Assembly (NCBI RefSeq): GCF_026339735.1
Contig: NZ_JAPEQG010000001.1
Coordinates: 372,001-436,000, forward strand
DNA from: Streptomyces sp. NBC_01669
GTDB lineage: Bacteria > Actinomycetota > Actinomycetes > Streptomycetales > Streptomycetaceae
Reading direction: 5' to 3'
DNA length: 64,000 bases
In this document: positions 45,693 through 55,920 of the stretch, piece by piece
How the letters are laid out: the number at the start of each line of letters is the position of its first letter
Numbering within the stretch: position 1 is the stretch's first letter
Made by a program: the position numbers and the translations under genes
Notes under the pieces: generated by a model
Seen by the model: the letters and a program-made list of their open reading frames with translations, nothing else
Told to the model about the DNA's origin: nothing
The model's database searches: none

Positions 45693-47234
45693 TTGAACGC
45701 TCGGAACCGCCGCACCACGGTAGCCGCCGTATCTGTCGCAGGGCTCATAGCGCCGCTGCTGCTGATCGGATCGGGCACCGCCTCCGCCCACAGCGACCCT
45801 GCCAAGGAGGCTGCCAAGCTCGCAAAGAAGCTCGTCAAGAAGAGCAACGCCGGGGATGCCTACGAGCATCTGAAGCAGTTCCAGCGGATCGCCGACAAGA
45901 ACGGGAACACCCGGGTGGCCGGGTCGGAGGGGCACCGGCAGTCGGCCGAGTACGTCGAAGGCCTACTGAGGAAGGCCGGGTACTTGGTGACCCGGAACGA
46001 GTTCGACTACCCGTTCGCCCAGACGCTGGCGCAGAGCCTGCGGGTGGTGTCGCCGCAGCAACAGGACGTCCCGGTGATCGCCATGACGTACTCCGCCAGC
46101 AGCCCGGTCGGCGGCATCACCGCCCCGGTCTCGGTGGTGCCGGTCGACGCCACCACCGGCTGCGAGCCGGAGGACTACGCCCCCGGGACGTTCACCGGCA
46201 AGATCGCGCTGATCAAGCGCGGCGGCTGCACCTTTGCGCAGAAGCAGGAGACCGCCGCCGGTGCGGGCGCGGTCGGCGCGATCATCTACAACAACACCGA
46301 GGGCGCGCTCAACGGCACCCTGGGAGACCCGTCCGTCGCCAAGATCCCGACCGGCGGCGTCACGCAGGCGGACGGCGAGGCGCTCGCAGCCAAGGCCGCC
46401 GCCGGCGCAGTGACCGTCAACCTGGAGATCCGCACCTTCGCGGAGACCCGGCACACCTACAACGTGATCGCCGAGACCAAGGGCGGCGACGCCGACAACG
46501 TGGTGATGTTCGGCGCCCACCTGGACTCGGTGGCGGCCGGCCCGGGCATCAATGACAACGGCTCCGGCTCCGCGGGCATTCTCGACGTGGCCCTGAACCT
46601 TGCCCACAAGAACGTCAAGAACAAGGTGCGCTTCTCCTGGTGGTCGGCTGAGGAGTTCGGCCTGCTGGGCTCGGAGGCGTACGTCAACAGCCTCTCGGCG
46701 GCGGACCTTGCGAAGGTCAAGCTGTACCTGAACTTCGACATGATCGCCTCGCCGAACTACGCCCAGTTCGTCTACGACGGCGACGACTCCGACCAAGTCG
46801 GTGCCGGCCCCGGCCCGGAGGGCTCGGCGCAGCTGGAGAGGCAGATCACCGACTACCTGGACAGCCGGGGCACCCCGCACGAGGGCACCGACTTCACCGG
46901 CCGGTCGGACTACGGGCCGTTCATCGAGGTGGGCATCCCCTCGGGCGGCACCTTCACCGGCGCCGAGGGCATCAAGACGGCCGAGCAGGCAAAGGTGTAC
47001 GGCGGTAAGGCCGGTGTCGCGTACGACGCCTGCTACCACGCCGCTTGCGACACCTTGAAGAACATCAACATGAAGGCGTTCGACGTCAACGTCGACGTCA
47101 TCGCCAACGCGGTGGGCCAGTACGCCTGGGACACCAGCCTTCTGAGCAAGCCGGTGGCACCGCAGAACACCAAGGGTTCGGCGGGCAGCGGCGGTGGCCT
47201 GCACGAGGGCCACGACCACGAGGTCACCGAGTAA
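45693..47234 (+). CDS. Secreted M28 aminopeptidase with PA domain
   Basis: A TTG start with GGAAGGAA five bases upstream gives 513 residues with a clear signal peptide (VAAVSVAGLIAPLLLIGSGT then ASAHS cleavage). A PA domain is inserted (about 130-240, IALIKRGGCTFAQKQETAAG) and the zinc-peptidase core carries FGAHLDSVAAGPGINDNGSG, WWSAEEFGLLGSEAYV, NFDMIAS and YDACYHAACDT: metal ligands His, Asp, Glu, Asp and His in order. Close in layout to Streptomyces griseus aminopeptidase S. It releases N-terminal residues from peptides outside the cell. A His/Glu-rich tail ends the protein. A strong terminator follows. Confidence 0.93.
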   Translation: MNARNRRTTVAAVSVAGLIAPLLLIGSGTASAHSDPAKEAAKLAKKLVKKSNAGDAYEHLKQFQRIADKNGNTRVAGSEGHRQSAEYVEGLLRKAGYLVTRNEFDYPFAQTLAQSLRVVSPQQQDVPVIAMTYSASSPVGGITAPVSVVPVDATTGCEPEDYAPGTFTGKIALIKRGGCTFAQKQETAAGAGAVGAIIYNNTEGALNGTLGDPSVAKIPTGGVTQADGEALAAKAAAGAVTVNLEIRTFAETRHTYNVIAETKGGDADNVVMFGAHLDSVAAGPGINDNGSGSAGILDVALNLAHKNVKNKVRFSWWSAEEFGLLGSEAYVNSLSAADLAKVKLYLNFDMIASPNYAQFVYDGDDSDQVGAGPGPEGSAQLERQITDYLDSRGTPHEGTDFTGRSDYGPFIEVGIPSGGTFTGAEGIKTAEQAKVYGGKAGVAYDACYHAACDTLKNINMKAFDVNVDVIANAVGQYAWDTSLLSKPVAPQNTKGSAGSGGGLHEGHDHEVTE

Positions 47235-47251
47235 CTCCCGGTACACACGGG

Positions 47252-47282
47252 AGGGGAGGGCCGGACTGTCCGGCCCTCCCCT
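47252..47282 (+). terminator. Terminator of the aminopeptidase gene
   Basis: A 14-bp stem (GGGGAGGGCCGGA / TCCGGCCCTCCCC plus A-T at the base) with a 3-nt loop lies 17 bases past the stop codon. Confidence 0.85.
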
Positions 47283-47449
47283 TCGATGCTGCGGCGGGAT
47301 GCGCGGTCGCTACGGTTCCTTGCGGAGGGAGACCCTGGCAGGTGGGCTTGATCCAAGGCCGGGTAGTCAGGGCTTGCCGGGAACAAGCCGTCGCTTCCGG
47401 GATCGTGCCTCGTTGTTGTGGTGTGGGGATTCCAGAGGGGGCCGATTCG

Positions 47450-48376
47450 ATGCTGACGGCGAAGTTCCAGGCGTTGTCCCCGCACTTGGACGAGTGCCAG
47501 CGTCGGCTGGTCATAGGGGCAGAGGCCCGGTCGCTGGGACACGGCGGGATCAGGCTTGTCGCCCGTGCGGCCGGGGTGCGTGAGGGCACCGTCTCGCACG
47601 GGGTAGCTGAACTGGAATCCGGGGAGGCGCCGTTGGGACGGGTCCGCCGGGTGGGCGGGGGCCGCAAGCGGGCGGTGGACCTGGATCCGGGGCTGCGGCC
47701 CGCGCTACTGGCGCTGGTCGAGCCGGACGTGCGCGGGGATCCGATCTCGCCGCTGCGGTGGACGGTGAAGTCGACCCGGCAGTTGGCCGGCGATCTGACC
47801 CGGCAGGGCCACCGGGTCTCGGCGGACACCGTCGCCGTCCTGCTGCGCGAGGAGGGCTTCAGCCTGCAGGGCAACGCCACCCGTTGAAGGTGCACAACAT
47901 CACGACAGGGATGCACAGTTCCGCTATATCAACGAGCAAGGCCAAGGAGTTCCAGGCCGCGGGAGACCCGGTGGTGAGCGTCGACACGAAAAAGAAGGAG
48001 ATGGTCGGGAACTACAAGAACGCCGGACGTGAGTGGCATCGCGAGGGCGTTCCGGTCCAGGTCCGCACTCACGACTTCCCCGACGCCGATCTCGGCAAGG
48101 CGATCCCGTACGGAATCTATGACCTGACGGCGGAGTCTGGCTGGGTCAGCGTCGGTACCGACCACGACACCGCCGCCTTCGCCGTCGCCTCGATCCGCCG
48201 CTGGTGGCATGCGGCCGGCCGCATCGCGTACCCCGCCTCCCGGCACCTTCTGATCACCGCGGATGCGGGCGGGTCCAACGGATACCGCACCCGCGCCTGG
48301 AAGTTCGAGCTGGCTGCCCCGGCCGTCGAGACAGGCCTGGAGATCACCGTATGTCACTTTCCTCCAGGCACTTCAA
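47450..48376 (+). pseudogene. ISAzo13-family transposase, 5' part, frameshifted and interrupted
   Basis: Starting at ATG 47450 the product reads LTAKFQALSPHLDECQRRLV and SPLRWTVKSTRQLAGDLTRQ, the ISAzo13 helix-turn-helix region. The frame then slips twice around 47885-47938: EGAQHHDRDAQFRYINEQ is in a second frame, and AKEFQAAGDPVVSVDTKKKE, HDFPDADLGKAIPYGIYDLT and LLITADAGGSNGYRTRAWKF (DDE core) in a third. The coding sequence is cut after CHFPPGTS by the group II intron and resumes at 50431. It is thus dead by two independent events. Confidence 0.88.
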
Positions 48377-48439
48377 ATAGGGTCGGGGACTGGCGCGGTG
48401 ACACAGCACGTGCGTTCCGTTTCCAGCCCCCGCCACCTC

Positions 48440-48473
48440 GATTCCGTGCATGCGGTTCTCCCGCACACGGCTC
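48440..48473 (-). ncRNA. Group II intron domain V
   Basis: On the minus strand the 34-nt hairpin starts GAGCCGTGTGCGGG and closes CGCATGCACGGAATC, the canonical bacterial domain V with its catalytic helix. It begins within the stop codon of the maturase gene; domain VI (and the branch-point region) follows to the 3' splice site. Confidence 0.9.
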
Positions 48474-49905
48474 ACCGACGCCGTTCACCACCGGCATTCG
48501 GCTTCCCCCGCCAGTCCCGGAAGGGCCTGGGGGCGACGACGTTCCCAGAGAGGCTGACCAGGCCCAGATGGTCCGGGGAGGCATACGACACCACGTACCG
48601 TCCAAAGCCACGGGAGCGTTTGTGGCGTTTGCCGATGAACAGCGCCATCCGCATCCGCACGTACTCCCTGATCACCCCGAAGCGGTGTGCTGAGTTGCCG
48701 TACTTGAAGTATGCGGCCCAGCCGGTCAGGAACCGGTTGAGGTCCTGAACCACCACCTCGGTGGGCAGCAGCAGCCGGGAGCGGTCCGTCAGTTCCCGGA
48801 TTCGCTCCCGTGCGTGCCGCACCGCCTTGTCCGCGGGCCAGCGGGCGAGGAAGGGGAACGGCCGTCTCCCTTTGAGAGCGGGCGCGTTCACCATCCGATG
48901 ATGAAAGCCGAGGAAGTCCACTCCCTCGCCTCCCACCTTCAGCTGCACGATCCTGGTTTTGGCTTCCTTCGGCTCCAGGCCGAGCTCGGCCAGCAGTTCC
49001 CGAAGCCGCGCCAGCGCGGCTTCGGCCTGCTTCCGGGATCTGCACATCACCACGGCATCGTCGGCGTAACGCACCAGAACCCCGTGCTCCCGCTCGTCCC
49101 ATGCCCGGTCAATCCGGTGCAGGTAGACATTGCAGAGCAAGGCGGATGCAACCCCGCCTTGTGGGGTTCCGGTTACCGGCCGACGGACCTGCCCCTCCTC
49201 CATGACCCCCGCGCGCAGCATCACACGCAGCAGCTTCAGGAACGACTGGTCACAGACGCGTTCCTCGACCGCCTGTATCAACTTCTCGATCGGAATCGCC
49301 TCGAAGCAGTTGGCGATGTCCGTCTCCACCACCCAGTTGCGCCCCCGCCAGGACTCATCAATGAGTACCTGGAGCGCATCATGGGCACCGCGCCGGGGAC
49401 GGAACCCGAACGAGCACGGAAGGAAATCCGCCTCGAACACCGGCTCCGCCACCAGTTTCCACGCGGCCTGGACGATCCGGTCGCGCACCGAAGGGATCGA
49501 CAGCGGCCTTTGCTCCAGCGTGCCGGGCTTGGGTATGAACACCCGACGCGCCGGAAGCGGACGATAGCTGCCCGTCTTCAGCTCCACGGCCAGTTCATCG
49601 AGGAGCCGGGCCACCCCGTACTCCTCAACCTCCTCCACGGTGATCCGGTCGATACCCGGAGCGCCGTTGTTCCGGCGCACCGCCACCCACCCACGCCATA
49701 GGACGTCCCTGCGCGAGACTTTGTCCATCAGCGCGTGAAACCGCCGTCCGGGATCAGCCTTGGCCGCCCGGTAGAGCGCATGCTGCAAGGCACGGACCGG
49801 ATCCGAGGGAGAACGTCCCCCGTCGGCGGGACTAGCCACCTGGGCACTCACCGGGCCCCTCCTCCACATCTCTACGCATCGACGAAGCAGCGGCCCTTCC
49901 CTCAC
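48472..49905 (-). CDS. ltrA: Group II intron reverse transcriptase/maturase
   Basis: A 477-residue protein with RT blocks in order: RRNNGAPGIDRITVEEVEEY, RPLPARRVFIPKPGTLEQRP, VQAAWKLVAEPVFEADFLPC, SFGFRPRRGAHDALQVL, WVVETDIANCFEAIP, TGTPQGGVASALLCNVYLHR, and the catalytic VRYADDAVVMCRS. The maturase (X) domain is seen near LNRFLTGWAAYFKYGNSAHR. No C-terminal endonuclease follows (it ends after GLVSLSGNVVAP), as in bacterial intron groups lacking the En domain. The GTG at 49905 is uncertain; ATG 49869 is possible. It should help splicing and mobility of the intron RNA. All motifs are intact. Confidence 0.93.
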   Translation of the reverse strand: MREGPLLRRCVEMWRRGPVSAQVASPADGGRSPSDPVRALQHALYRAAKADPGRRFHALMDKVSRRDVLWRGWVAVRRNNGAPGIDRITVEEVEEYGVARLLDELAVELKTGSYRPLPARRVFIPKPGTLEQRPLSIPSVRDRIVQAAWKLVAEPVFEADFLPCSFGFRPRRGAHDALQVLIDESWRGRNWVVETDIANCFEAIPIEKLIQAVEERVCDQSFLKLLRVMLRAGVMEEGQVRRPVTGTPQGGVASALLCNVYLHRIDRAWDEREHGVLVRYADDAVVMCRSRKQAEAALARLRELLAELGLEPKEAKTRIVQLKVGGEGVDFLGFHHRMVNAPALKGRRPFPFLARWPADKAVRHARERIRELTDRSRLLLPTEVVVQDLNRFLTGWAAYFKYGNSAHRFGVIREYVRMRMALFIGKRHKRSRGFGRYVVSYASPDHLGLVSLSGNVVAPRPFRDWRGKPNAGGERRR

Positions 49906-50430
49906 CGGCGGTTATGTTGTCCGCTCGGCTCCAGCAGTACTACGGCCGCCTCTGACGCCCACCCGACCAGCACCCACTTCCCGAGGTCATCGGTTATAGG
50001 GCACCCAGCTTCCGGCGGCATCTGCGCGCAGGCCACCGGGCCGGGGAGGGCCTCTCCAGTTCCCGCCGTCACTATCCGAACGTTCCGCGCCCCTTACGCC
50101 GGGGAGTTCCTCACGGCTGCGATTCCAGGATCTTCGCCGTTTCCATGGCCTTCGCCCTGACACTCCGGGCTCGGCTCTCCCTTGTCCCACCTCACGATGG
50201 GGATTTTCACGACGCGGCAGGCTTCGCTTGATGCTACGGACCGTACGGTTGCTCCCCCTGAAGGGCTTTTGACGCTGGGCTTCGACACCGGGCGTTTCCC
50301 CCCGATGCCGCCAGCCTGCTACCGGGCCTCCTGGCAGCTACCCGGACCGGACTCGCACCGGCAAGCGACGACGAGCTTACGACTGGCGATCAACCGCCTA
50401 CATGATCAACCTCCAGCCTTCTGGACGCAC

Positions 50431-50468
50431 AATGGAACAAGGTCGAACACCGGCTGTTCTCCCACATC
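50431..50468 (+). pseudogene. ISAzo13 transposase, 3' exon piece
   Basis: Continues the interrupted transposase with WNKVEHRLFSHI and then loses similarity (homologues go on NWRGRPLTSHE), so the insertion sequence is also truncated at this end. Confidence 0.8.
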
Positions 50469-50630
50469 CTTGAACGGGTCGGTGATGGTCAGGTGGGCCA
50501 GGTCAGCTGGCCGACCGGCGAGGGGCCGAACAGCCACAGTGTGGACACACCTGAGACCGCAAGCGGGCGAATGAGGAAGCGCGGGACCTCGCCTGCGTGC
50601 TCGGGCCCTGACGGACCTGACGCCGACATC

Positions 50631-50665
50631 AGGTGACACCAGGACAGCCTTACCAGGTGTCACCT
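50631..50665 (-). terminator. Terminator of the ftsH-CBS operon
   Basis: A 10-bp perfect stem (AGGTGACACC / GGTGTCACCT) with a 15-nt loop, 32 bases beyond the stop of the CBS gene on the minus strand. Confidence 0.6.
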
Positions 50666-50697
50666 CGGTAAGCGCGCCTCAGTTCAGTGGTAGCCGC

Positions 50698-51231
50698 TCA
50701 GGGAACCGCCGCTCCACGGTAGCCCCGCCGAGGCGGGAGTCCAGGCAACACCGTGGACGGGGCCCGCGGCCGCGTGTCGGCGGGTTCCTTCTGCGCCGGA
50801 CGACCGGCGAGGGCCGCGACGATGTCGGCTGCGGTCAGCACCCCGGCGAGACGCCCGTCTTCCTCCAGCACCGGCAGGGCGTCGGCTTCGGAATAGCTCA
50901 TGAGGTCGGCTGCGTGGCGTACGGTCTGCTCGACATGTACGAGCGCCAACCTGCGGGCGGGCAGGAGGTCGCCCACGCGCAGGCCGGACAGCGAGGCGGC
51001 CGGTGCCGCACAGACGACCGCCACGTCGGCCCTGTCCAGCAGGCCGGCACAGCGACCATCCGGATGCACGACCGGAAGGTGACGGAAGCCGGAACGCTCC
51101 AGCAACTCCCAGGCCACGAGCACGGTTTCGTCGACATCGATCGTGACCACACCGGTGCGCATCACGACAGCGACCGTCCGCGCCAAGACCTCCTGCTCAC
51201 CGTGGACCGCCCCCGGCTTCTGCTCCTCCAT
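50698..51231 (-). CDS. CBS-pair domain protein
   Basis: A 177-residue protein with two CBS repeats: RTGVVTIDVDETVLVAWELL with RHLPVVHPDGRCAGLLDRAD (about 25-85) and ALVHVEQTVRHAADLMSYSE with ALPVLEEDGRLAGVLTAADI (about 95-150). CBS pairs bind adenine nucleotides and act as energy sensors. GGAGG lies five bases before the ATG at 51231; the frame stays open further into the next gene but that part is not conserved. It follows ftsH after 37 bases and probably shares its transcript. Confidence 0.88.
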   Translation of the reverse strand: MEEQKPGAVHGEQEVLARTVAVVMRTGVVTIDVDETVLVAWELLERSGFRHLPVVHPDGRCAGLLDRADVAVVCAAPAASLSGLRVGDLLPARRLALVHVEQTVRHAADLMSYSEADALPVLEEDGRLAGVLTAADIVAALAGRPAQKEPADTRPRAPSTVLPGLPPRRGYRGAAVP

Positions 51232-51268
51232 GGTCGCCTCCTTCTTCTTTGCGAGCGTCGCCGCGGCG

Positions 51269-53224
<1,956 letters not shown>

Positions 53225-53432
53225 CGGACGGCTCCCTTGGCGAAAGGACGAACCTCGGCGAGACCGTTCCCGCAACTCGAAGAGACATCGCAGGTGGGCG
53301 TCCCACTTCCAGGATCAACGCCTTCTCCGGCAGGAGCGAACGCACCGTGTCGGGGCCTGGTCACCGCGCGGTCCCGACCGGAGAAACCGGCCGACCAGGA
53401 CCAGGAGTCCTCCCGCACCCCAGCAGGCCCCC

Positions 53433-53830
53433 AAGGTCCAGGTGGAGACCCTCGAGCAGCTGCCACCGGACGCGGCGGGGTACGCGCGGGACAAGGTACA
53501 GGCCGTCCTCGGTGCCAGACGCGGGAACCGGTTCTGTTCGCCCGGCAAAACTGACCCGCACAGCGAACCCGACGGCGGAGCGGCCGGTGATCCCCCAGGC
53601 CAACGTGGACGTCAACGGTCCACCTGCCCGCGCGCACGTTGCGGGGCAGACCGTCACCCAGGCTGTCGACCTGCTCCAGGACCGGCTGGCTTAGCGGCTG
53701 GCCCAGCACTGGGAGGCCCGCCGCGGCCGGATGCCCGTCCCGGCCACGGCACGGCAGCGAACCCACCCACCACCCCGACAACTATCGCGACCGTCAACAG
53801 TCTGCACGGCCTGGGCGGAAACCTGGCTGA
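53433..53830 (+). pseudogene. Ribosome hibernation-promoting-factor-like (S30EA) gene, frameshifted
   Basis: Pieces of one protein appear in successive frames: KVQVETLEQLPPDAAGYARD then KVQAVLGAR (frame a), EPVLFARQN (frame b), LTRTANPTAERPVIPQANVD then VNGPPARAHVAGQTVTQAVD (frame c), an in-frame stop after LLQDRLA, LAQHWEARRGRMPVP (frame c again), and THHPDNYRDR (frame b). Together they follow the actinomycete HPF/dormancy-type protein whose N-terminal domain ends in a DRL/RRLE helix. At least two frameshifts and one stop make it non-functional. Confidence 0.75.
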
Positions 53831-54070
53831 TCGTCTCGATCGTCCTGACGGCGATCGCGGCCGACAGCTGGCTGAGGTTCCCCCGAGATGCGGAGGGGGT
53901 CCACGTCGGCGAGTGGAACGAAACCCCCTGCCTGCTGTTCAGCACGAAGCTTCCGACAGATGGCACAGTGACCGTGCACACACTCCAGGCCCCGGGAAGA
54001 GGGGGATGGCTGATCAGTCCAACAGGAGGGCGGGCAGCAAACCTGTACGCGGCCCCGGCAGGAGAACATC
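53831..54070. other. Non-coding stretch with a REP-like palindrome
   Basis: No supported gene. A palindrome of the REP-like class lies at 53874-53904 (GAGGTTCCCCCGAGATGCGG then AGGGGGTCCAC). Confidence 0.5.
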
Positions 54071-54664
54071 ATGCCCGGCATCCAGCCCCCGGCCGAGGGC
54101 GACCTGACGCCCGAGCCGGTATCTGGCTGCCACATACCGCCAGAACGCTACGCATGGTTCGGACAGGTGCTCGCCGGCACGACAGCCGCCGGACTCATGG
54201 CGTTCACCGGTTCCGACAAGGCAACCGCCCACCACCGGACTGATCGGCAGGGCCAAAAGCACTTCACGGGCTACGAACACGCCACCAGTACCAGCGTCCA
54301 GGACATCAGCCACGAGCTGCTCGGCAAGGACTGCTCCGGCACCGACCACGTCTTCCGGCTGGACGGACCGCGCATGGAGGCGTTCTCCGGAGTGGACTCG
54401 AAGCTCTTCGGCCTCCTCGCCAAGGGACACGTCGAGGAGTACCGCGCCATCGTTCACGCCACCCGCCACGACCGCCCTCAAGTCGCCCAGGAAGACGAGG
54501 AGCACACGGCGGTGGCCGGCCCGGAGCTCCGGGCCGGCCACCGCCGCTCGTCGGGACGGCGCTACTCCTCGTACACGGTGGTGCGTGTCAGCGGCAGGCG
54601 CAGCGTCTCCCGGAAGGAGAAGAGCACCACCAGAACAGACACCAGCGCCAGCCCCATCAGGTAG
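54071..54664 (+). CDS. Hypothetical protein
   Basis: A 197-codon frame with an AGGAG seven bases before the ATG and largely G/C third positions up to about 54505. Translation starts MPGIQPPAEGDLTPEPVSGC; the middle part (HATSTSVQDISHELLGKDCS, GTDHVFRLDGPRMEAFSGVD) resembles nothing I know. The frame runs through a perfect 40-bp palindrome and 100 bases into the oppositely oriented MFS gene, so the real coding part may end earlier by a lost stop. Could be a decayed gene. Confidence 0.35.
   Translation: MPGIQPPAEGDLTPEPVSGCHIPPERYAWFGQVLAGTTAAGLMAFTGSDKATAHHRTDRQGQKHFTGYEHATSTSVQDISHELLGKDCSGTDHVFRLDGPRMEAFSGVDSKLFGLLAKGHVEEYRAIVHATRHDRPQVAQEDEEHTAVAGPELRAGHRRSSGRRYSSYTVVRVSGRRSVSRKEKSTTRTDTSASPIR
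54507..54546. terminator. Bidirectional terminator palindrome (40 bp)
   Basis: A perfect self-complementary segment, half-site CGGCGGTGGCCGGCCCGGAG, centred at 54526/54527. It lies 16 bases past the MFS stop codon (minus strand), where it would end transcripts from both directions. Confidence 0.75.
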
Positions 54665-55920
54665 AAGCCGGGGGCCAGGGGAGTTCCGCCCAGGGAGACC
54701 AGACCGGTCGCGACGAAGGGGGCGGTGCCGCCGAAGAGAACGTACGCGGCGGTGTAGCCGATGGCCGAACCACTCGCCCGCAGCTGGCCGGGGAACATCT
54801 CGACCATCGCGGGCACATTGGAGGTGCCGATCACCGCGACCAGTACGGCAAGCACCATCGTGCCCGCGATCGCGCCCGCCAGCCCCTTACCGATCAGCCA
54901 GAAAGCGGGCAGGGTGGCCACGGTGAAGCCGCCGCACGCGACGAGCAGCATCGGTTTACGGCCGAACCGGTCACTGGCCGCGGCCATCAGCGGGCAGGCC
55001 AGGCTGTACGCGAGCATGGCCACCATGCTGGTGAGCATGGCCTCCGACTTGGTGTACCCGACCTCTTCGGACATGTAGGTGATCATGTAGCTGCTCATCA
55101 GGTAGTACCCGACGGCGTTGGTGATGCTGTAGCCGAACAGGGTCAGTACCTGCCGGCGGCAGACCCGCCATGCCTCGCGCAGCGGCGCCTCCTGCACCAC
55201 GTCGCCCTTCTCCAGGGCCCGGAAGACCGGGGTGTCCTGAATACGACTGCGAAGGTACAGGCCGATGAGACCGAGCGGCCCGGCGAGCAGGAACGGAATG
55301 CGCCAGCCCCAGCTGTTCAGCGCCGCCTCGTCGAGCGACGAGGTGATCAGCAGGCCGGTCAACGCACCGGCGACGGAGGCGAATCCGACGGTGAGCGGCA
55401 CCACGCTGGCATAGCGTGCCCGGCGGCCCTCGGGGGCGTACTCCATGATGAACGCCGAGGCCCCGGTGTACTCGCCGCCCGTGGAGAAGCCCTGCATGGC
55501 CCTCAGCAGGAAGAGCAGCACGGGGGCCGCGGTGCCAAGCGTCGCGTAGCTGGGCAGCAGACCGATGAGCAGGGTCGAACCGCTCATGCACAGCACACTC
55601 AGCGCGAGCATGCGGTTGCGTCCGATGCGGTCGCCGTAGCGGCCGAAGAACGCGGCGCCGAGGGGGCGGGCGATGAAGCCGCCGGCGAAGACGGCCCAGG
55701 TGGCGAGGAGGGCCGCGGTCTTGTCGTACTGAGGGAAGAAGAGCCCGGCGATGGTCGCGGACATGATGGCGTACGCGCCCGAGTCGAACCACTCCACGAA
55801 GTTGCCGATGGCCGTCGCGGTGGCCACCTTGCGGCGCACGCCCGGGGTGTTGGCGGTCTCGGGGACCGCGGACGTCGCAGGCAGGGGAGGAGACACCGGG
55901 GCACCACTGTCGGTCGTCAT
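54562..55920 (-). CDS. MFS transporter, metabolite:H+ symporter (MHS) type
   Basis: A 452-residue protein with twelve helices. Signatures: GNFVEWFDSGAYAIMSATIA near the N-terminus, FIARPLGAAFFGRYGDRIGR (the loop 2-3 D-R-x-G-R motif), LRAMQGFSTGGEYTGASAFI and GWRIPFLLAGPLGLIGLYLR. This is the ProP/ShiA/KgtP (MHS) group, which imports organic acids, proline or betaine with protons. Its ATG overlaps the stop of the acyl-CoA synthetase, so it is the last gene of a leftward operon. Substrate unknown; an acid activated by the upstream ligase is plausible. Confidence 0.9.
   Translation of the reverse strand: MTTDSGAPVSPPLPATSAVPETANTPGVRRKVATATAIGNFVEWFDSGAYAIMSATIAGLFFPQYDKTAALLATWAVFAGGFIARPLGAAFFGRYGDRIGRNRMLALSVLCMSGSTLLIGLLPSYATLGTAAPVLLFLLRAMQGFSTGGEYTGASAFIMEYAPEGRRARYASVVPLTVGFASVAGALTGLLITSSLDEAALNSWGWRIPFLLAGPLGLIGLYLRSRIQDTPVFRALEKGDVVQEAPLREAWRVCRRQVLTLFGYSITNAVGYYLMSSYMITYMSEEVGYTKSEAMLTSMVAMLAYSLACPLMAAASDRFGRKPMLLVACGGFTVATLPAFWLIGKGLAGAIAGTMVLAVLVAVIGTSNVPAMVEMFPGQLRASGSAIGYTAAYVLFGGTAPFVATGLVSLGGTPLAPGFYLMGLALVSVLVVLFSFRETLRLPLTRTTVYEE

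Larger units (their letters stand above)
48377..50430 (-). mobile_element. Complete group II intron (minus strand) inside a transposase gene
   Basis: Length 2,054 bases. Read on the minus strand it begins GTGCG (consensus GUGYG), encodes a reverse transcriptase/maturase in domain IV, has a textbook domain V and ends CCCTAT (consensus AY). Removing it joins GGCACTTCAA to AATGGAACAAGG and restores the transposase motif GTSKWNKVEHRLFSH exactly. The intron lies antisense to the transposase, so splicing cannot repair that mRNA. Confidence 0.93.

Noticed and set aside
50406..50663. Minus-strand frame ending near the CBS terminator
   Set aside because: It spans the intron edge, a transposase piece and a terminator hairpin; no start signal and no family.
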